In this document: positions 51,663 through 59,837 of the stretch, in pieces | Layout of the letters: every line of letters begins with the position of its first letter | Numbering within the stretch: position 1 is the first letter of the stretch | Assembly (NCBI RefSeq): GCF_946151075.1 | Contig: NZ_CAMGZB010000001.1 | Location: forward strand, 1,092,001 to 1,156,000 | From: Neobacillus sp. Marseille-Q6967 | Lineage (GTDB): Bacteria > Bacillota > Bacilli > Bacillales > Cytobacillaceae | DNA: 64,000 nt | Direction of reading: 5' to 3' | The notes under the pieces: generated by a model | Database searches by the model: none | What the model saw: only the letters and a program-made list of their open reading frames with translations | What the model was told of the DNA's origin: nothing | Made by a program: the position numbers and the translations under genes

Positions 51663-52889
51663 TTATACTTTTTGTTCAAACAATTTAACAATTTCAATGA
51701 CTGTGTTTGTTGCTTTGATCATATTGTCTACGGAAATAAATTCATATTTCCCGTGGAAGTTTTCACCACCGGTAAAGATATTCGGCGTTGGCAGACCCAT
51801 GTAGGATAGCTGGGAGCCGTCTGTACCGCCGCGAATTGGCTTAATTAAAGGTTTGATATCCAAGTTTTCCATGGCCTGTTGCGCAATCTCAACGATTTCC
51901 ATCACCGGCTTAATTTTTTCACCCATATTGTAGTACTGGTCATTTAGGTCTAGCTGGATGGTGTCGCTGCCGTATTTTTCATTCAGCTGGCTGACGATTG
52001 TTTGGATTTTCTCTTTCCTGGCCTTGAATTTTTCCATGTCATGGTCTCTGATAATATAGTAAAGCTTTGTCTGCTCCACCTCACCATTGAAGGAAATCAG
52101 ATGATAAAAGCCTTCATATCCCTCCGTGTGCTCAGGTGCTTCTTGAGCTGGCAGTTGGCTATGTAATTCCATGGCAATTTTCATCGAGTTTACCATTTTG
52201 TCCTTGGCTGAACCTGGGTGAATATTAGTACCTCTTACTGTGATTTTGGCAGAAGCGGCATTAAAGCTTTCGTACTCTAACTCCCCTAACGGACCGCCGT
52301 CAACCGTATAGGCATACTTGGCATTAAACTTCGGAACATCAAATTTATGAGGGCCTCTGCCAATTTCCTCATCCGGCGTGAACGCAACTCTTACCTTACC
52401 GTGTTTTATTTCAGGATGCTGGATTAAGTAAGCCATTGCGGTCATGATTTCGGCGATACCAGCCTTGTTGTCCGCCCCCAGTAATGTGGTACCGTCTGTC
52501 GTGATTAACGTGTGTCCCTTATATTGCGGCAGGCTCGGGAAATCCTTTGTCGTCATTGTGACAGTTGGATTAAGAGCGATATCATTTCCATCATAGTTTT
52601 CGATGACTTGCGGGTTCACATTCTTGCCGGTAAAATCAGTGGCTGTATCAACGTGGGCAAGGAACCCAATTGTAGGTACGTCCTTATCTGTATTAGACGG
52701 CAACGTTGCCATCACATAGCCATTTTCGTCAATCGTGACTTCTTCCATCCCAATCTGTTTCAGTTCCTCCACCAGCATGTTCGCCAGCGTTAGCTGCCCC
52801 GGCGTCGAAGGGCAAGTCTCATTGGCCTCATTCGACTGCGTATCCACTTTCACATAAGAAGTAAACCTCTCAATAATCTCATTCTTCAA
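51663..52889 (-). CDS. pepT: Peptidase T (tripeptidase)
   Basis: A 408-residue M20B aminopeptidase that removes N-terminal residues from tripeptides. Metal ligands: His/Asp in [12 protein letters not shown], Asp in [12 protein letters not shown], Glu-Glu in [15 protein letters not shown], Asp in YTVDGGPLG, and His in [13 protein letters not shown]. Complete against the usual ~408 residues. The start is TTG with an AAAAGGGGTG site. A repeat array lies upstream of its promoter region. Confidence 0.96.
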   Translation of the reverse strand: MKNEIIERFTSYVKVDTQSNEANETCPSTPGQLTLANMLVEELKQIGMEEVTIDENGYVMATLPSNTDKDVPTIGFLAHVDTATDFTGKNVNPQVIENYDGNDIALNPTVTMTTKDFPSLPQYKGHTLITTDGTTLLGADNKAGIAEIMTAMAYLIQHPEIKHGKVRVAFTPDEEIGRGPHKFDVPKFNAKYAYTVDGGPLGELEYESFNAASAKITVRGTNIHPGSAKDKMVNSMKIAMELHSQLPAQEAPEHTEGYEGFYHLISFNGEVEQTKLYYIIRDHDMEKFKARKEKIQTIVSQLNEKYGSDTIQLDLNDQYYNMGEKIKPVMEIVEIAQQAMENLDIKPLIKPIRGGTDGSQLSYMGLPTPNIFTGGENFHGKYEFISVDNMIKATNTVIEIVKLFEQKV

Positions 52890-52989
52890 CTTTATAACAC
52901 CCCTTTTAAGGTTTCGTATCTATATGCTAAATATAGCATTTTTGTAAGAAATCTACATCCTTTAGCAGGGAGTAATTAAAGGGTAGGCG

Positions 52990-53295
52990 TTTACTCTTGG
53001 ATGGGGTGGATTTACTCTCGTATAGCGGAAAATACTCTCGGATGGGGTGGTTTTACTCTCGGATAGCGGAAAATACTCTCGGATGGGGAGATTTACTCTC
53101 GTATAGCGGAAAATACTCTCGGATGGGGAGATTTACTCTCGTATAGCGGAAAATACTCTCGGATGGGGAGATTTACTCTCGTATAGCGGAAAATACTCTC
53201 GGATGGGGAGATTTACTCTCGGATAGCGGAAAATACTCTCGGATGGGGTGGATTTATTCTCGGATAGCGGAAAATACTCTCGGATAAGAGAAATT
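52990..53295. repeat. Tandem array of phased 20-bp units (40-bp double unit)
   Basis: Fifteen half-units alternate: A = TACTCTCGKATAGCGGAAAA, B = TACTCTCGGATGGGGAGATT, giving a 40-bp period with seven A and eight B copies. The middle copies are nearly identical and the outer copies drift (TACTCTTGG..., 21-bp variants with GGTGG). A 20-bp step places each ACTCTCGG on the same helix face. The period is not a multiple of three, and no continuous frame survives, so it is not coding. It lies between the NERD gene end and pepT. Confidence 0.9.
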
Positions 53296-53310
53296 TCCCC
53301 CGAAAAAAAC

Positions 53311-54261
53311 TCACTTAAACTGCCTAAAGTCCATTACGTAAACTCTATTTCGAAAGGTACCAATCTTTTTTAGGTCCATACCTTGCAGAATACGTGTGGC
53401 GGTATGAATATCCACATGCAGCCACTCCCGACACTCTCGATTCGTAATTGTCCTATTACAAGCCAAAAACCACTCTAGCATTGTCGGCACATGAGCTTTG
53501 TTGTTATTCACTCCGCAATATGGACAATGCCAGGTTCTAGGCAGTTTGATCATGCCGATTTTGCCGCAGTCCAGACATCGTACCCCCGGTTGAAAGTCTC
53601 CAACAGGAATATGATAAGATTCGGAGATAGGTTTAGGAATATATGGGCGGTGGCATCTTAGAAGTTCATGACAAAGCCAGTGAAACGTCTCTGAATCTAG
53701 CTTTTTCGAGTTCTGTGGAAGACTGTTAATAAACGGTGGAATCATGTTTGGAAATAAGAGTTTGGTATTGGCCGGGGGAACGGTGACAATTTGTTTTGGG
53801 TAGGCTAAGACTATCGCACCAAAGAGTGGCAAGGTAATATTTCGGGCTTGGAGCCAGGAAGCTAACAGCTCAAGATTTCGCTCCAATTGGACGACGGGAC
53901 TTTCGTAGGCCTTCCTCTCACCATTTTCCTTGGTTTGAATTAACTGCGGCGGGTCATCCTTAAATTCCAAACTGCCAGCAATGTTCTTTGTTTCAAAAAG
54001 GATTCCAAAAGAAGGAGTTAAAAAGGTGTGGTCAATTTGAAAGGTACTGTCCGATGAAAGTGATAAATCGTGGAAAATATTATTTTTAAACGAAAAGGTG
54101 TATCGCCTGAAAAGCTCTGCGACCCTTTCCTCCCCGCCAATCCCAGCCTCTATTGATGATTGTTTAGCAGCCAAGACAGGCAGCATAGAATGATGACTCG
54201 ACAAGCGGGATTGAGCAGCGATTAAACCTTTTAATACAAGTGAATCCGATCGTTCCTTCAT
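53311..54261 (-). CDS. NERD-domain protein with zinc ribbon
   Basis: A 316-residue protein. The NERD (nuclease-related) domain spans about 38-160: GIGGEERVAELFRRY, FQIDHTFLTPSFGILFETKNIAG (the D..E.K restriction-like pattern) and a later VVQLERNLELLASWL. A zinc ribbon CLDC...CPYC is at about 229-255, followed by a wHTH-like segment (RECREWLHVDIHTATRILQGMDLKKIG). Role unknown; NERD proteins often accompany mobile or partition elements. Start codon region lacks a strong site. Confidence 0.82.
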   Translation of the reverse strand: MKERSDSLVLKGLIAAQSRLSSHHSMLPVLAAKQSSIEAGIGGEERVAELFRRYTFSFKNNIFHDLSLSSDSTFQIDHTFLTPSFGILFETKNIAGSLEFKDDPPQLIQTKENGERKAYESPVVQLERNLELLASWLQARNITLPLFGAIVLAYPKQIVTVPPANTKLLFPNMIPPFINSLPQNSKKLDSETFHWLCHELLRCHRPYIPKPISESYHIPVGDFQPGVRCLDCGKIGMIKLPRTWHCPYCGVNNNKAHVPTMLEWFLACNRTITNRECREWLHVDIHTATRILQGMDLKKIGTFRNRVYVMDFRQFK

Positions 54262-54347
54262 ATTTCACCTCCATCCGTATCGTAGCACATCCCAGCAGCC
54301 GTTAATACGGCGTTCATCAATTTGTAAAAAAATAGTATTGACCACTA

Positions 54348-54398
54348 TTGACCAGTTGAGTCAATTGGGAGTAAACTGCAATTGACCGATGTGGTCAA
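54348..54398 (+). promoter_or_regulatory. Two operator palindromes upstream of the TetR gene
   Basis: TTGAC-N7-GTCAA at 54348-54364 and TTGACC-N5-GGTCAA at 54382-54398, both 17 bp long and 34 bp apart, with a further TTGACC at 54338-54343. Probable autoregulatory sites of the TetR protein; TTGACC could also serve as a -35. Confidence 0.62.
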
Positions 54399-54430
54399 CG
54401 AACAAAAAATAAAGAAAGTGGGCTGCTAGT

Positions 54431-55054
54431 ATGTTTTCGAAATTTTTCAACCTAGATAAAGAAAAACAAGACCGAATCGTGAATGCAGCAATGAAAGAGT
54501 TTGCCCAGAAAGGATATGATAATGCCTCGACCAATGAAATGGTAAAAGCCGCTGGTATATCAAAGGGATTATTGTTTCATTATTTCCAAAACAAAAAGCA
54601 GCTGTTCTTGTTTTTGTATGACTATTTTATAGAAGTATTAACAGAGGAATTTTACAAAAAGATCGACCTGAGTGAGCCTGACTTCTTCCTGCGCATTCAA
54701 CAGACATCAATGGTGAAATTGGATGTCTTAAAAGTATATCCGGACGTGATGAAGTTCCTTGAAGTCGCTTATATGGAAGAATCGGCCGAAGTAAAGGCGG
54801 AATTAGATCAACGAAAAAGGGAATTTACAGAAATCAATTTCAACAAAATTTATGAGGGAATCGACCTATCCAAATTTAAAGACGGCCTCGATATACAAAA
54901 GGCATTAAAAATTGTCATCTGGACTTTTGAAAAATTGGGCGAAGAGGCGATGTATAAAGCGAAATTATCCGGTTCCCGCGAAATCGATTATGACCAAGTG
55001 TTCAAAGAATCAGAAGAATATACAGAGCTGCTAAAAAGAAGTTTTTATAAATAA
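54431..55054 (+). CDS. TetR-family transcriptional regulator
   Basis: A 207-residue regulator with an N-terminal helix-turn-helix (RIVNAAMKEFAQKGYDNASTNEMVKAAGISKGLLFHYFQNKKQLFLFLYDYF). The C-terminal ligand domain has no close named relative by eye. It is first in an operon with an ABC-2 type transporter and probably represses it through the palindromes upstream. AAAGTGGGC region gives a weak ribosome site for the ATG at 54431. Confidence 0.92.
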   Translation: MFSKFFNLDKEKQDRIVNAAMKEFAQKGYDNASTNEMVKAAGISKGLLFHYFQNKKQLFLFLYDYFIEVLTEEFYKKIDLSEPDFFLRIQQTSMVKLDVLKVYPDVMKFLEVAYMEESAEVKAELDQRKREFTEINFNKIYEGIDLSKFKDGLDIQKALKIVIWTFEKLGEEAMYKAKLSGSREIDYDQVFKESEEYTELLKRSFYK

Positions 55055-55069
55055 AGGGGGCTTCTAGCG

Positions 55070-55954
55070 ATGAATGTAATCGAAATTCATAACCTGACAA
55101 AGTCTTATGGAAAGGCAAGAGGTATTACCGACATTAGTTTTAATGTGGAATAGGGTGAAATTTTTGGCTTTATCGGCCCCAATGGTGCCGGAAAATCAAC
55201 GACCATCCGCACTCTGCTTTCCCTTATCTACCCTGACAGCGGCAGTGCCAAGATTTTTGGAAAGGATTGCATTCAGTTTGCCCCGGAAATAAAAAGGGAA
55301 ATTGGCTACTTACCTTCCGAGGTATTTTATTATGACAATATGAAGGTAAAGGACCTATTAAACTATTCAGCTAGTTTTTATAAAAAAGACTGCAGGAAAA
55401 GAATCAAAGAATTGGCGGAAATCATGGATCTCGACCTCAATAAAAAGATTGACGACCTTTCCTTAGGAAATAAAAAGAAAGTCGGAATTGTTCAGGGGCT
55501 GCTGCACTCGCCGAAGTTAATCATTCTTGATGAACCGACTAGCGGTTTAGACCCGTTAATGCAGCAGAAATTCTTTGAATTGCTTGAGGAAGAAAATAAA
55601 AAGGGAGCGACGATTCTATTCTCGTCCCACATCCTAAGCGAGGTTCAGCGCCTATGTAACCGTGTCGCCATTATAAAAGAAGGTAACATCGTTACAGTAG
55701 AAAAAATTAGTACCCTAAAAGAAAACACCTATAAAAAATTTAAAGTAGAGACAGCGTCACCACTAGAACCAAATCATTTTAACATCAGCGGAGTAAATAA
55801 ATTGGAAGTGAAGAATAACATCACCACATTCTTGTACAGAGGCAATATTAACGAGGTAATCAAACAACTCGCCAGTATTGAAGTGACGAATCTATGGATT
55901 GAAGAGCCGGACCTTGAGGAGATCTTTATGCATTACTACGAAAAGGAGGCGTAA
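55070..55954 (+). pseudogene. ABC transporter ATPase interrupted by an in-frame amber stop
   Basis: ATG at 55070 (GGGGGCTTCT upstream) opens NVIEIHNLTKSYGKARGITDISFNVE, then TAG at 55151-55153 (codon 28) breaks the frame. The same frame continues at once with GEIFGFIGPNGAGKST (Walker A), LSLGNKKKVGIVQGL (signature), LIILDEPTSGLD (Walker B) and SSHILSEVQ to 55954. A CAG-to-TAG change of a glutamine codon would explain it. No good internal start precedes Walker A; the next ATG (55340) would lack it. Both permease partners downstream are intact. Recent nonsense mutation, sequencing error or readthrough are all possible. Confidence 0.85.
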
Positions 55955-55958
55955 CGTT

Positions 55959-56756
55959 ATGAATATATTCATGCATGAATTAAGGGCTTATCGGAAGTCG
56001 ACGATGATTTGGACCATCTCCTTAATCATGATTGCCGCACTTTTTATGTCGTTTTACCCTTCGTTTTCAAAGGATGCAGAGGAATTTACGAAACTATTAG
56101 AAGGATATCCAGAGGCGGTTCGGGCTGCATTTGGAATTAACTTGGATAATTTCTTTTCAATCTTAGGGTTCTATTGCTATGCGTTATCGTTTATAACCCT
56201 CTGCGGTGCGATTCAGGCAATGAATATCGGAACCAGCATTGTAAGCAAGGAAGTTCGAGAAAAGACAGCAGACTTTTTATTAACTAAGCCTGTTACCCGT
56301 ACCACTATTCTAACTGCTAAGCTCCTTGCAGCATTTGTCAGCATCGTGGTGACTAATCTTGTGTATCTGGCTGCTGCCATTCTATTAGCCTATCAGGTCA
56401 AAACCGTGGATTTTAGTCTTAACATATTTATTTTGCTTTCTCTTACAGTATTTTTTATTCAATTGATCTTTCTGGCAATTGGAATGATTCTTTCCGTTAT
56501 CGTACCAAAAATAAAATCCGTTTTGACCGTCAGCCTTGGAACAGTGTTTGCATTCTACTTCCTAGGGATGTTTAGCGCAACAACGGGTGACGAAGCCAAA
56601 AGATATATATCGCCGTTTAAATATTTTGATACTGCTTATATCATAGAAAACGCCAGCTTTGAAATGGCCTATTCCTTAACGGGGTTGTCAATCATCATAG
56701 TTGCCATCCTGGCCAGTTATATGGTTTACAGAAAAAAGGATATCCACTCTGTGTAG
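55959..56756 (+). CDS. ABC-2 type transporter permease, first subunit
   Basis: A 265-residue membrane protein with about six helices, starting MNIFMHELRAYRKSTMIWTISLIMIAALFMSF and containing SIVSKEVREKTADFLLTKPVTRTTILTAKLLAA, the membrane-proximal segment typical of ABC-2 permeases. The ATG at 55959 follows GGAGGCGT. It shares that pattern with the next gene, so the two probably form one channel. Substrate unknown. Confidence 0.88.
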   Translation: MNIFMHELRAYRKSTMIWTISLIMIAALFMSFYPSFSKDAEEFTKLLEGYPEAVRAAFGINLDNFFSILGFYCYALSFITLCGAIQAMNIGTSIVSKEVREKTADFLLTKPVTRTTILTAKLLAAFVSIVVTNLVYLAAAILLAYQVKTVDFSLNIFILLSLTVFFIQLIFLAIGMILSVIVPKIKSVLTVSLGTVFAFYFLGMFSATTGDEAKRYISPFKYFDTAYIIENASFEMAYSLTGLSIIIVAILASYMVYRKKDIHSV

Positions 56757-56773
56757 GAAGGAGTATGTGATAG

Positions 56774-57568
56774 ATGAATATTTTTCTAAAAGAAATGAAG
56801 TCCCATCGAAACTCGTTGATCATTTGGAGTGTGAGTATGTTTCTAATGGTCGCATCAGGGATGGGGAAATATGTTAGTCTGGCATCCATCGGGCAGCCGA
56901 TGAATGAGATGCTTGCGGGCATACCCAAATCAGTAAGGGCCATTTTAGGAATTGGGGAGTTTGATATATCAAGTCCTTCAGGATACTATGGGCTTTTGTT
57001 TATCTACATGTTATTGCTGGCAACGGTCCATGCGGCGATGCTTGGGGCGACCATTATTGCAAAAGAAGAACGGGATAAGACTACAGAGTTTTTATTCGTT
57101 AAGCCCGTTTCACGTACTCATATTATTACGGCAAAGCTAACCGCAGCTTTCATCAATCTCGTGATATTAAATGTCGTGACCTTTCTTTCGTCTATCATCC
57201 TTATCGGCAAATATGCCGGTGGCAAAATGCCAGCAGGTGATATCGGGATGATGATGGCCGGAATGTTCATCCTGCAGATGCTATTTATGGTAATCGGAAG
57301 CAGCTTGGCTGCAGTAAAAAGGAAGCCGAAGACCGCTGCATCATTGGCGGCAGGAATTCTTTTATTAATGTATATCCTCTCCGTCGCGATTGATTTAAAT
57401 GGGAAGATTGAACCTTTAAAATACCTTACGCCATTTAAGTATTTTGAAGTGAAAAATGTAATGAACGGCGGATTGGATTCCATTTATTTAATGTTATCAG
57501 CAGCAATAATCGCAGTCCTCATCTTCCTCACCTTTCGTTTTTATAAAAAAAGGGATTTGAACGTTTAG
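56774..57568 (+). CDS. ABC-2 type transporter permease, second subunit
   Basis: A 264-residue paralogue of the preceding protein: MNIFLKEMKSHRNSLIIWSVSMFLMVASG, then TIIAKEERDKTTEFLFVKPVSRTHIITAKLTAAFINLVILN, six hydrophobic helices. GGAGT site upstream; 17-bp gap from the first subunit. The missing functional ATPase (see amber stop) would leave both inactive unless another ATPase serves them. Confidence 0.88.
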   Translation: MNIFLKEMKSHRNSLIIWSVSMFLMVASGMGKYVSLASIGQPMNEMLAGIPKSVRAILGIGEFDISSPSGYYGLLFIYMLLLATVHAAMLGATIIAKEERDKTTEFLFVKPVSRTHIITAKLTAAFINLVILNVVTFLSSIILIGKYAGGKMPAGDIGMMMAGMFILQMLFMVIGSSLAAVKRKPKTAASLAAGILLLMYILSVAIDLNGKIEPLKYLTPFKYFEVKNVMNGGLDSIYLMLSAAIIAVLIFLTFRFYKKRDLNV

Positions 57569-57605
57569 GAACAGGCATCATGCTTGTTCCTTCTTTCATT
57601 TTTAT
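57568..57605 (+). terminator. Terminator of the TetR-ABC operon
   Basis: GGAACA and TGTTCC flank GGCATCATGCT, forming a stem that starts at the last codon; followed by TTCTTTCATTTTT. Confidence 0.65.
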
Positions 57606-57664
57606 TCTCTTTAATATAGTGTTAAAATGAAAAAGTTGAATTGGAATAAGGAGGAAAAATACAG

Positions 57665-58006
57665 ATGCAGAACGAAAATCAAGCGTTACCGCCAAAAACA
57701 TGCAGTATCGAACGCCTAGTAACAATGGAAGCCGATGTTAAAAAAGTATTAGCTGGAGAAAAGACGGCAACTCGCAGAAATGGCCGTTACGCTGACCCTG
57801 GCGAAATTATGACGCTGGAAGGCCGCCAGTTTGTCGTGGAGCGTGTTTACTCACAGTCTCTTGGAGAATTAACAGACGATGATGCACGCCGCGAGGGCTA
57901 CCCTACGGTCGAAGAATATAAGCAGTCGATCCTTTCTTATCACCCTGGAATGCCGTGGCTGCCGCAAATGCGCGTCTGGGTTCATGAATTTCGCGAGGCT
58001 AAATAA
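57665..58006 (+). CDS. ASCH-domain protein
   Basis: A 113-residue protein with GEKTATRRNGRYADPGEIMTLEGRQFVVERVYSQSLGELTDDDARREGY, the small beta-barrel ASCH fold whose G-x-K-x-x-T-x-R motif is thought to bind RNA or a nucleoside. It may act in RNA-related regulation; no partner is evident. GGAGG site before the ATG; terminator at 58013-58050. Confidence 0.85.
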   Translation: MQNENQALPPKTCSIERLVTMEADVKKVLAGEKTATRRNGRYADPGEIMTLEGRQFVVERVYSQSLGELTDDDARREGYPTVEEYKQSILSYHPGMPWLPQMRVWVHEFREAK

Positions 58007-58012
58007 TTTTTA

Positions 58013-58050
58013 AAAGCATGATTCTTTTCATAGGAATCATGCTTTTTTTG
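58013..58050 (+). terminator. Terminator after the ASCH gene
   Basis: AGCATGATTC pairs with GAATCATGCT around TTTTCATAG-type loop, then TTTTTTT. Confidence 0.88.
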
Positions 58051-58109
58051 CTATAATATCCTTATTGATAAAGATTTCCATTTAAGGCGGCAGGGGTGCA
58101 GAATAAACG

Positions 58110-59837
58110 ATGCAATTCTTAAAAAAATACATAAAGAAGTATTGGAAGTCTTTTAGTTTAGCAGTTTTATTTTTAACCTTTGAGGCAGTCAGTGACTTGC
58201 TTATGCCGACTGTCATGGCCAAAATCATTGACGATGGCGTCGCCAAAAGGGATTTGGAATACGTATTTAAAATGGGCGGAGTGATGCTCTTGATTACGTT
58301 ATTTGGGGCCATCTCTGCCTCAACAAGAAGCGTCCTCGCAAGTATTGTTTCGCAAAGCTTTGGGGCAGAGCTTAGGGCGGATTTATTTAAAAAAATCCAA
58401 TCCTTGTCCTTCAAAAATATCGACCAATTTGAACGGGCTTCTCTTATTACGAGGCTGACAAATGACGTAACCCAGGTACAGGTCTTTGCTAACGGGTTAA
58501 TGCGGATTTTTGTAAAAGCCCCTCTCTTGGCCGTCGGAGGCCTGATCATGGCCACACGGCTTGACCTGCACCTTGCAGTTGTCCTTGCTGTAGTTGTTCC
58601 GATTGTGGCCATGTTTATCGTTCTAAATATGAAATTAGGATTTCCACGGTTTGCAAAGGTGCAAGAGGCGCTCGACCGGGTGAATCGTGTCATGCGCGAG
58701 TATTTGTCTGGTGTGCGGGTTGTAAAGGCATTTAATCGTTTTGATGTTGAAGTGGAGAAATTTAGTCAGGCAAATGAGCAATTTAAAGAACGGTCCGTGT
58801 CCGCCGCACGGTTAATGGCTGTGTTCAGCCCGGCGATTATGCTGACCGTCAATCTTGGTATTGTAGCCGTCCTCTGGTTAGGCGGCTTAGGGGTAGAGAA
58901 CGGCACTACCCAGGTGGGTCATATCATTGCATTTATTAACTATATGACGCAAATTTTATTCTCACTGATGATGATTTCGATGGTATTCAATATGTTTGTC
59001 CGGGCAAGGACTTCTGCTGCAAGGATTGGTGAAGTTTTCTCCCTCGAAGATACACAGTCATGGAAAGAGGATCCCGCTGACTCCCCTGCTGAAAAAGGCA
59101 GGATTGATTTTGAAGATGTTTCTTTTTCCTATGACGGTGCAGGCGGCGACCCTGTGTTGAAAAAGATTGATTTTACCTGCCTGCCGGGAGAAACCGTTGG
59201 AATTATTGGTTCAACCGGTTCAGGGAAAAGCACGCTCGTCGGACTAATCCCCCGCTTTTATGATGTGACTTCCGGGAACATTAAAGTCGATGGCGAAGAC
59301 GTCCGCAATGTAAATTCCAAAAAACTGCGAGAAAAAATCGCCTTCGTGCCGCAAAAGAACATCTTGTTTACAGGAACCATCGAGGAAAATATAAAATGGG
59401 GCAAAGAAGACGCTGGGGAAAAGGAACTTATTGCAGCCGCTGAAATGGCAAGCGCTCATGACTTTATTTCCGCCTCTCCAGAGGGCTTTCAAACTCGTAT
59501 CGGTCAGGGCGGAGTCAATTTTTCCGGCGGTCAAAAACAACGGCTTGCGATTGCCCGTGCGTTAATTAAAAAACCAGAAATATTAATTTTGGATGATAGT
59601 ACAAGTGCCGTCGATGTAGCAACAGAAGCTAAAATTAAGGAGAGTTTGAAAAAGTATGCAAAGGGCCTTACCTGTCTGCTAATTGCACAGCGAATTACTT
59701 CTATCATAGATACAGATAAAATCATCGTTCTCGATGATGGTGAGATCGTCGGAATTGGAAAACATGAAGAACTAGTCAAGACTTGCAAAGTCTATCAAGA
59801 AATCTACCAGTCTCAAGTTGGCAAGGAGGTGCTCTAG
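58110..59837 (+). CDS. Heterodimeric ABC exporter, half with degenerate site (YfiB/BmrC-like)
   Basis: A 575-residue half-transporter: six-helix membrane domain (about 1-310) and ATPase domain with Walker A GSTGSGKST, signature FSGGQKQR and Walker B ILILDDSTSAVD. The residue after the Walker B Asp is Asp instead of the catalytic Glu, which marks the non-catalytic half of asymmetric exporters. The next gene starts directly after its stop and supplies the catalytic Glu. Probably multidrug or lipid-linked export. Confidence 0.93.
   Translation: MQFLKKYIKKYWKSFSLAVLFLTFEAVSDLLMPTVMAKIIDDGVAKRDLEYVFKMGGVMLLITLFGAISASTRSVLASIVSQSFGAELRADLFKKIQSLSFKNIDQFERASLITRLTNDVTQVQVFANGLMRIFVKAPLLAVGGLIMATRLDLHLAVVLAVVVPIVAMFIVLNMKLGFPRFAKVQEALDRVNRVMREYLSGVRVVKAFNRFDVEVEKFSQANEQFKERSVSAARLMAVFSPAIMLTVNLGIVAVLWLGGLGVENGTTQVGHIIAFINYMTQILFSLMMISMVFNMFVRARTSAARIGEVFSLEDTQSWKEDPADSPAEKGRIDFEDVSFSYDGAGGDPVLKKIDFTCLPGETVGIIGSTGSGKSTLVGLIPRFYDVTSGNIKVDGEDVRNVNSKKLREKIAFVPQKNILFTGTIEENIKWGKEDAGEKELIAAAEMASAHDFISASPEGFQTRIGQGGVNFSGGQKQRLAIARALIKKPEILILDDSTSAVDVATEAKIKESLKKYAKGLTCLLIAQRITSIIDTDKIIVLDDGEIVGIGKHEELVKTCKVYQEIYQSQVGKEVL

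Noticed and set aside
52990..53295. CRISPR array
   Set aside because: Units are contiguous 20-bp variants with no unique spacers, and no cas genes are nearby.
52990..53295. Coding repeat region
   Set aside because: A 20/40-bp period is not divisible by three and no long frame crosses it.
55340..55954. Independent short ABC ATPase starting at the internal ATG
   Set aside because: Would lack the Walker A, which is encoded upstream in the same frame; better read as part of the interrupted gene.
58082..58693. 203-codon reverse-strand ORF opposite the ABC exporter
   Set aside because: Shadow of the membrane-domain coding sequence, no ribosome site or motif.
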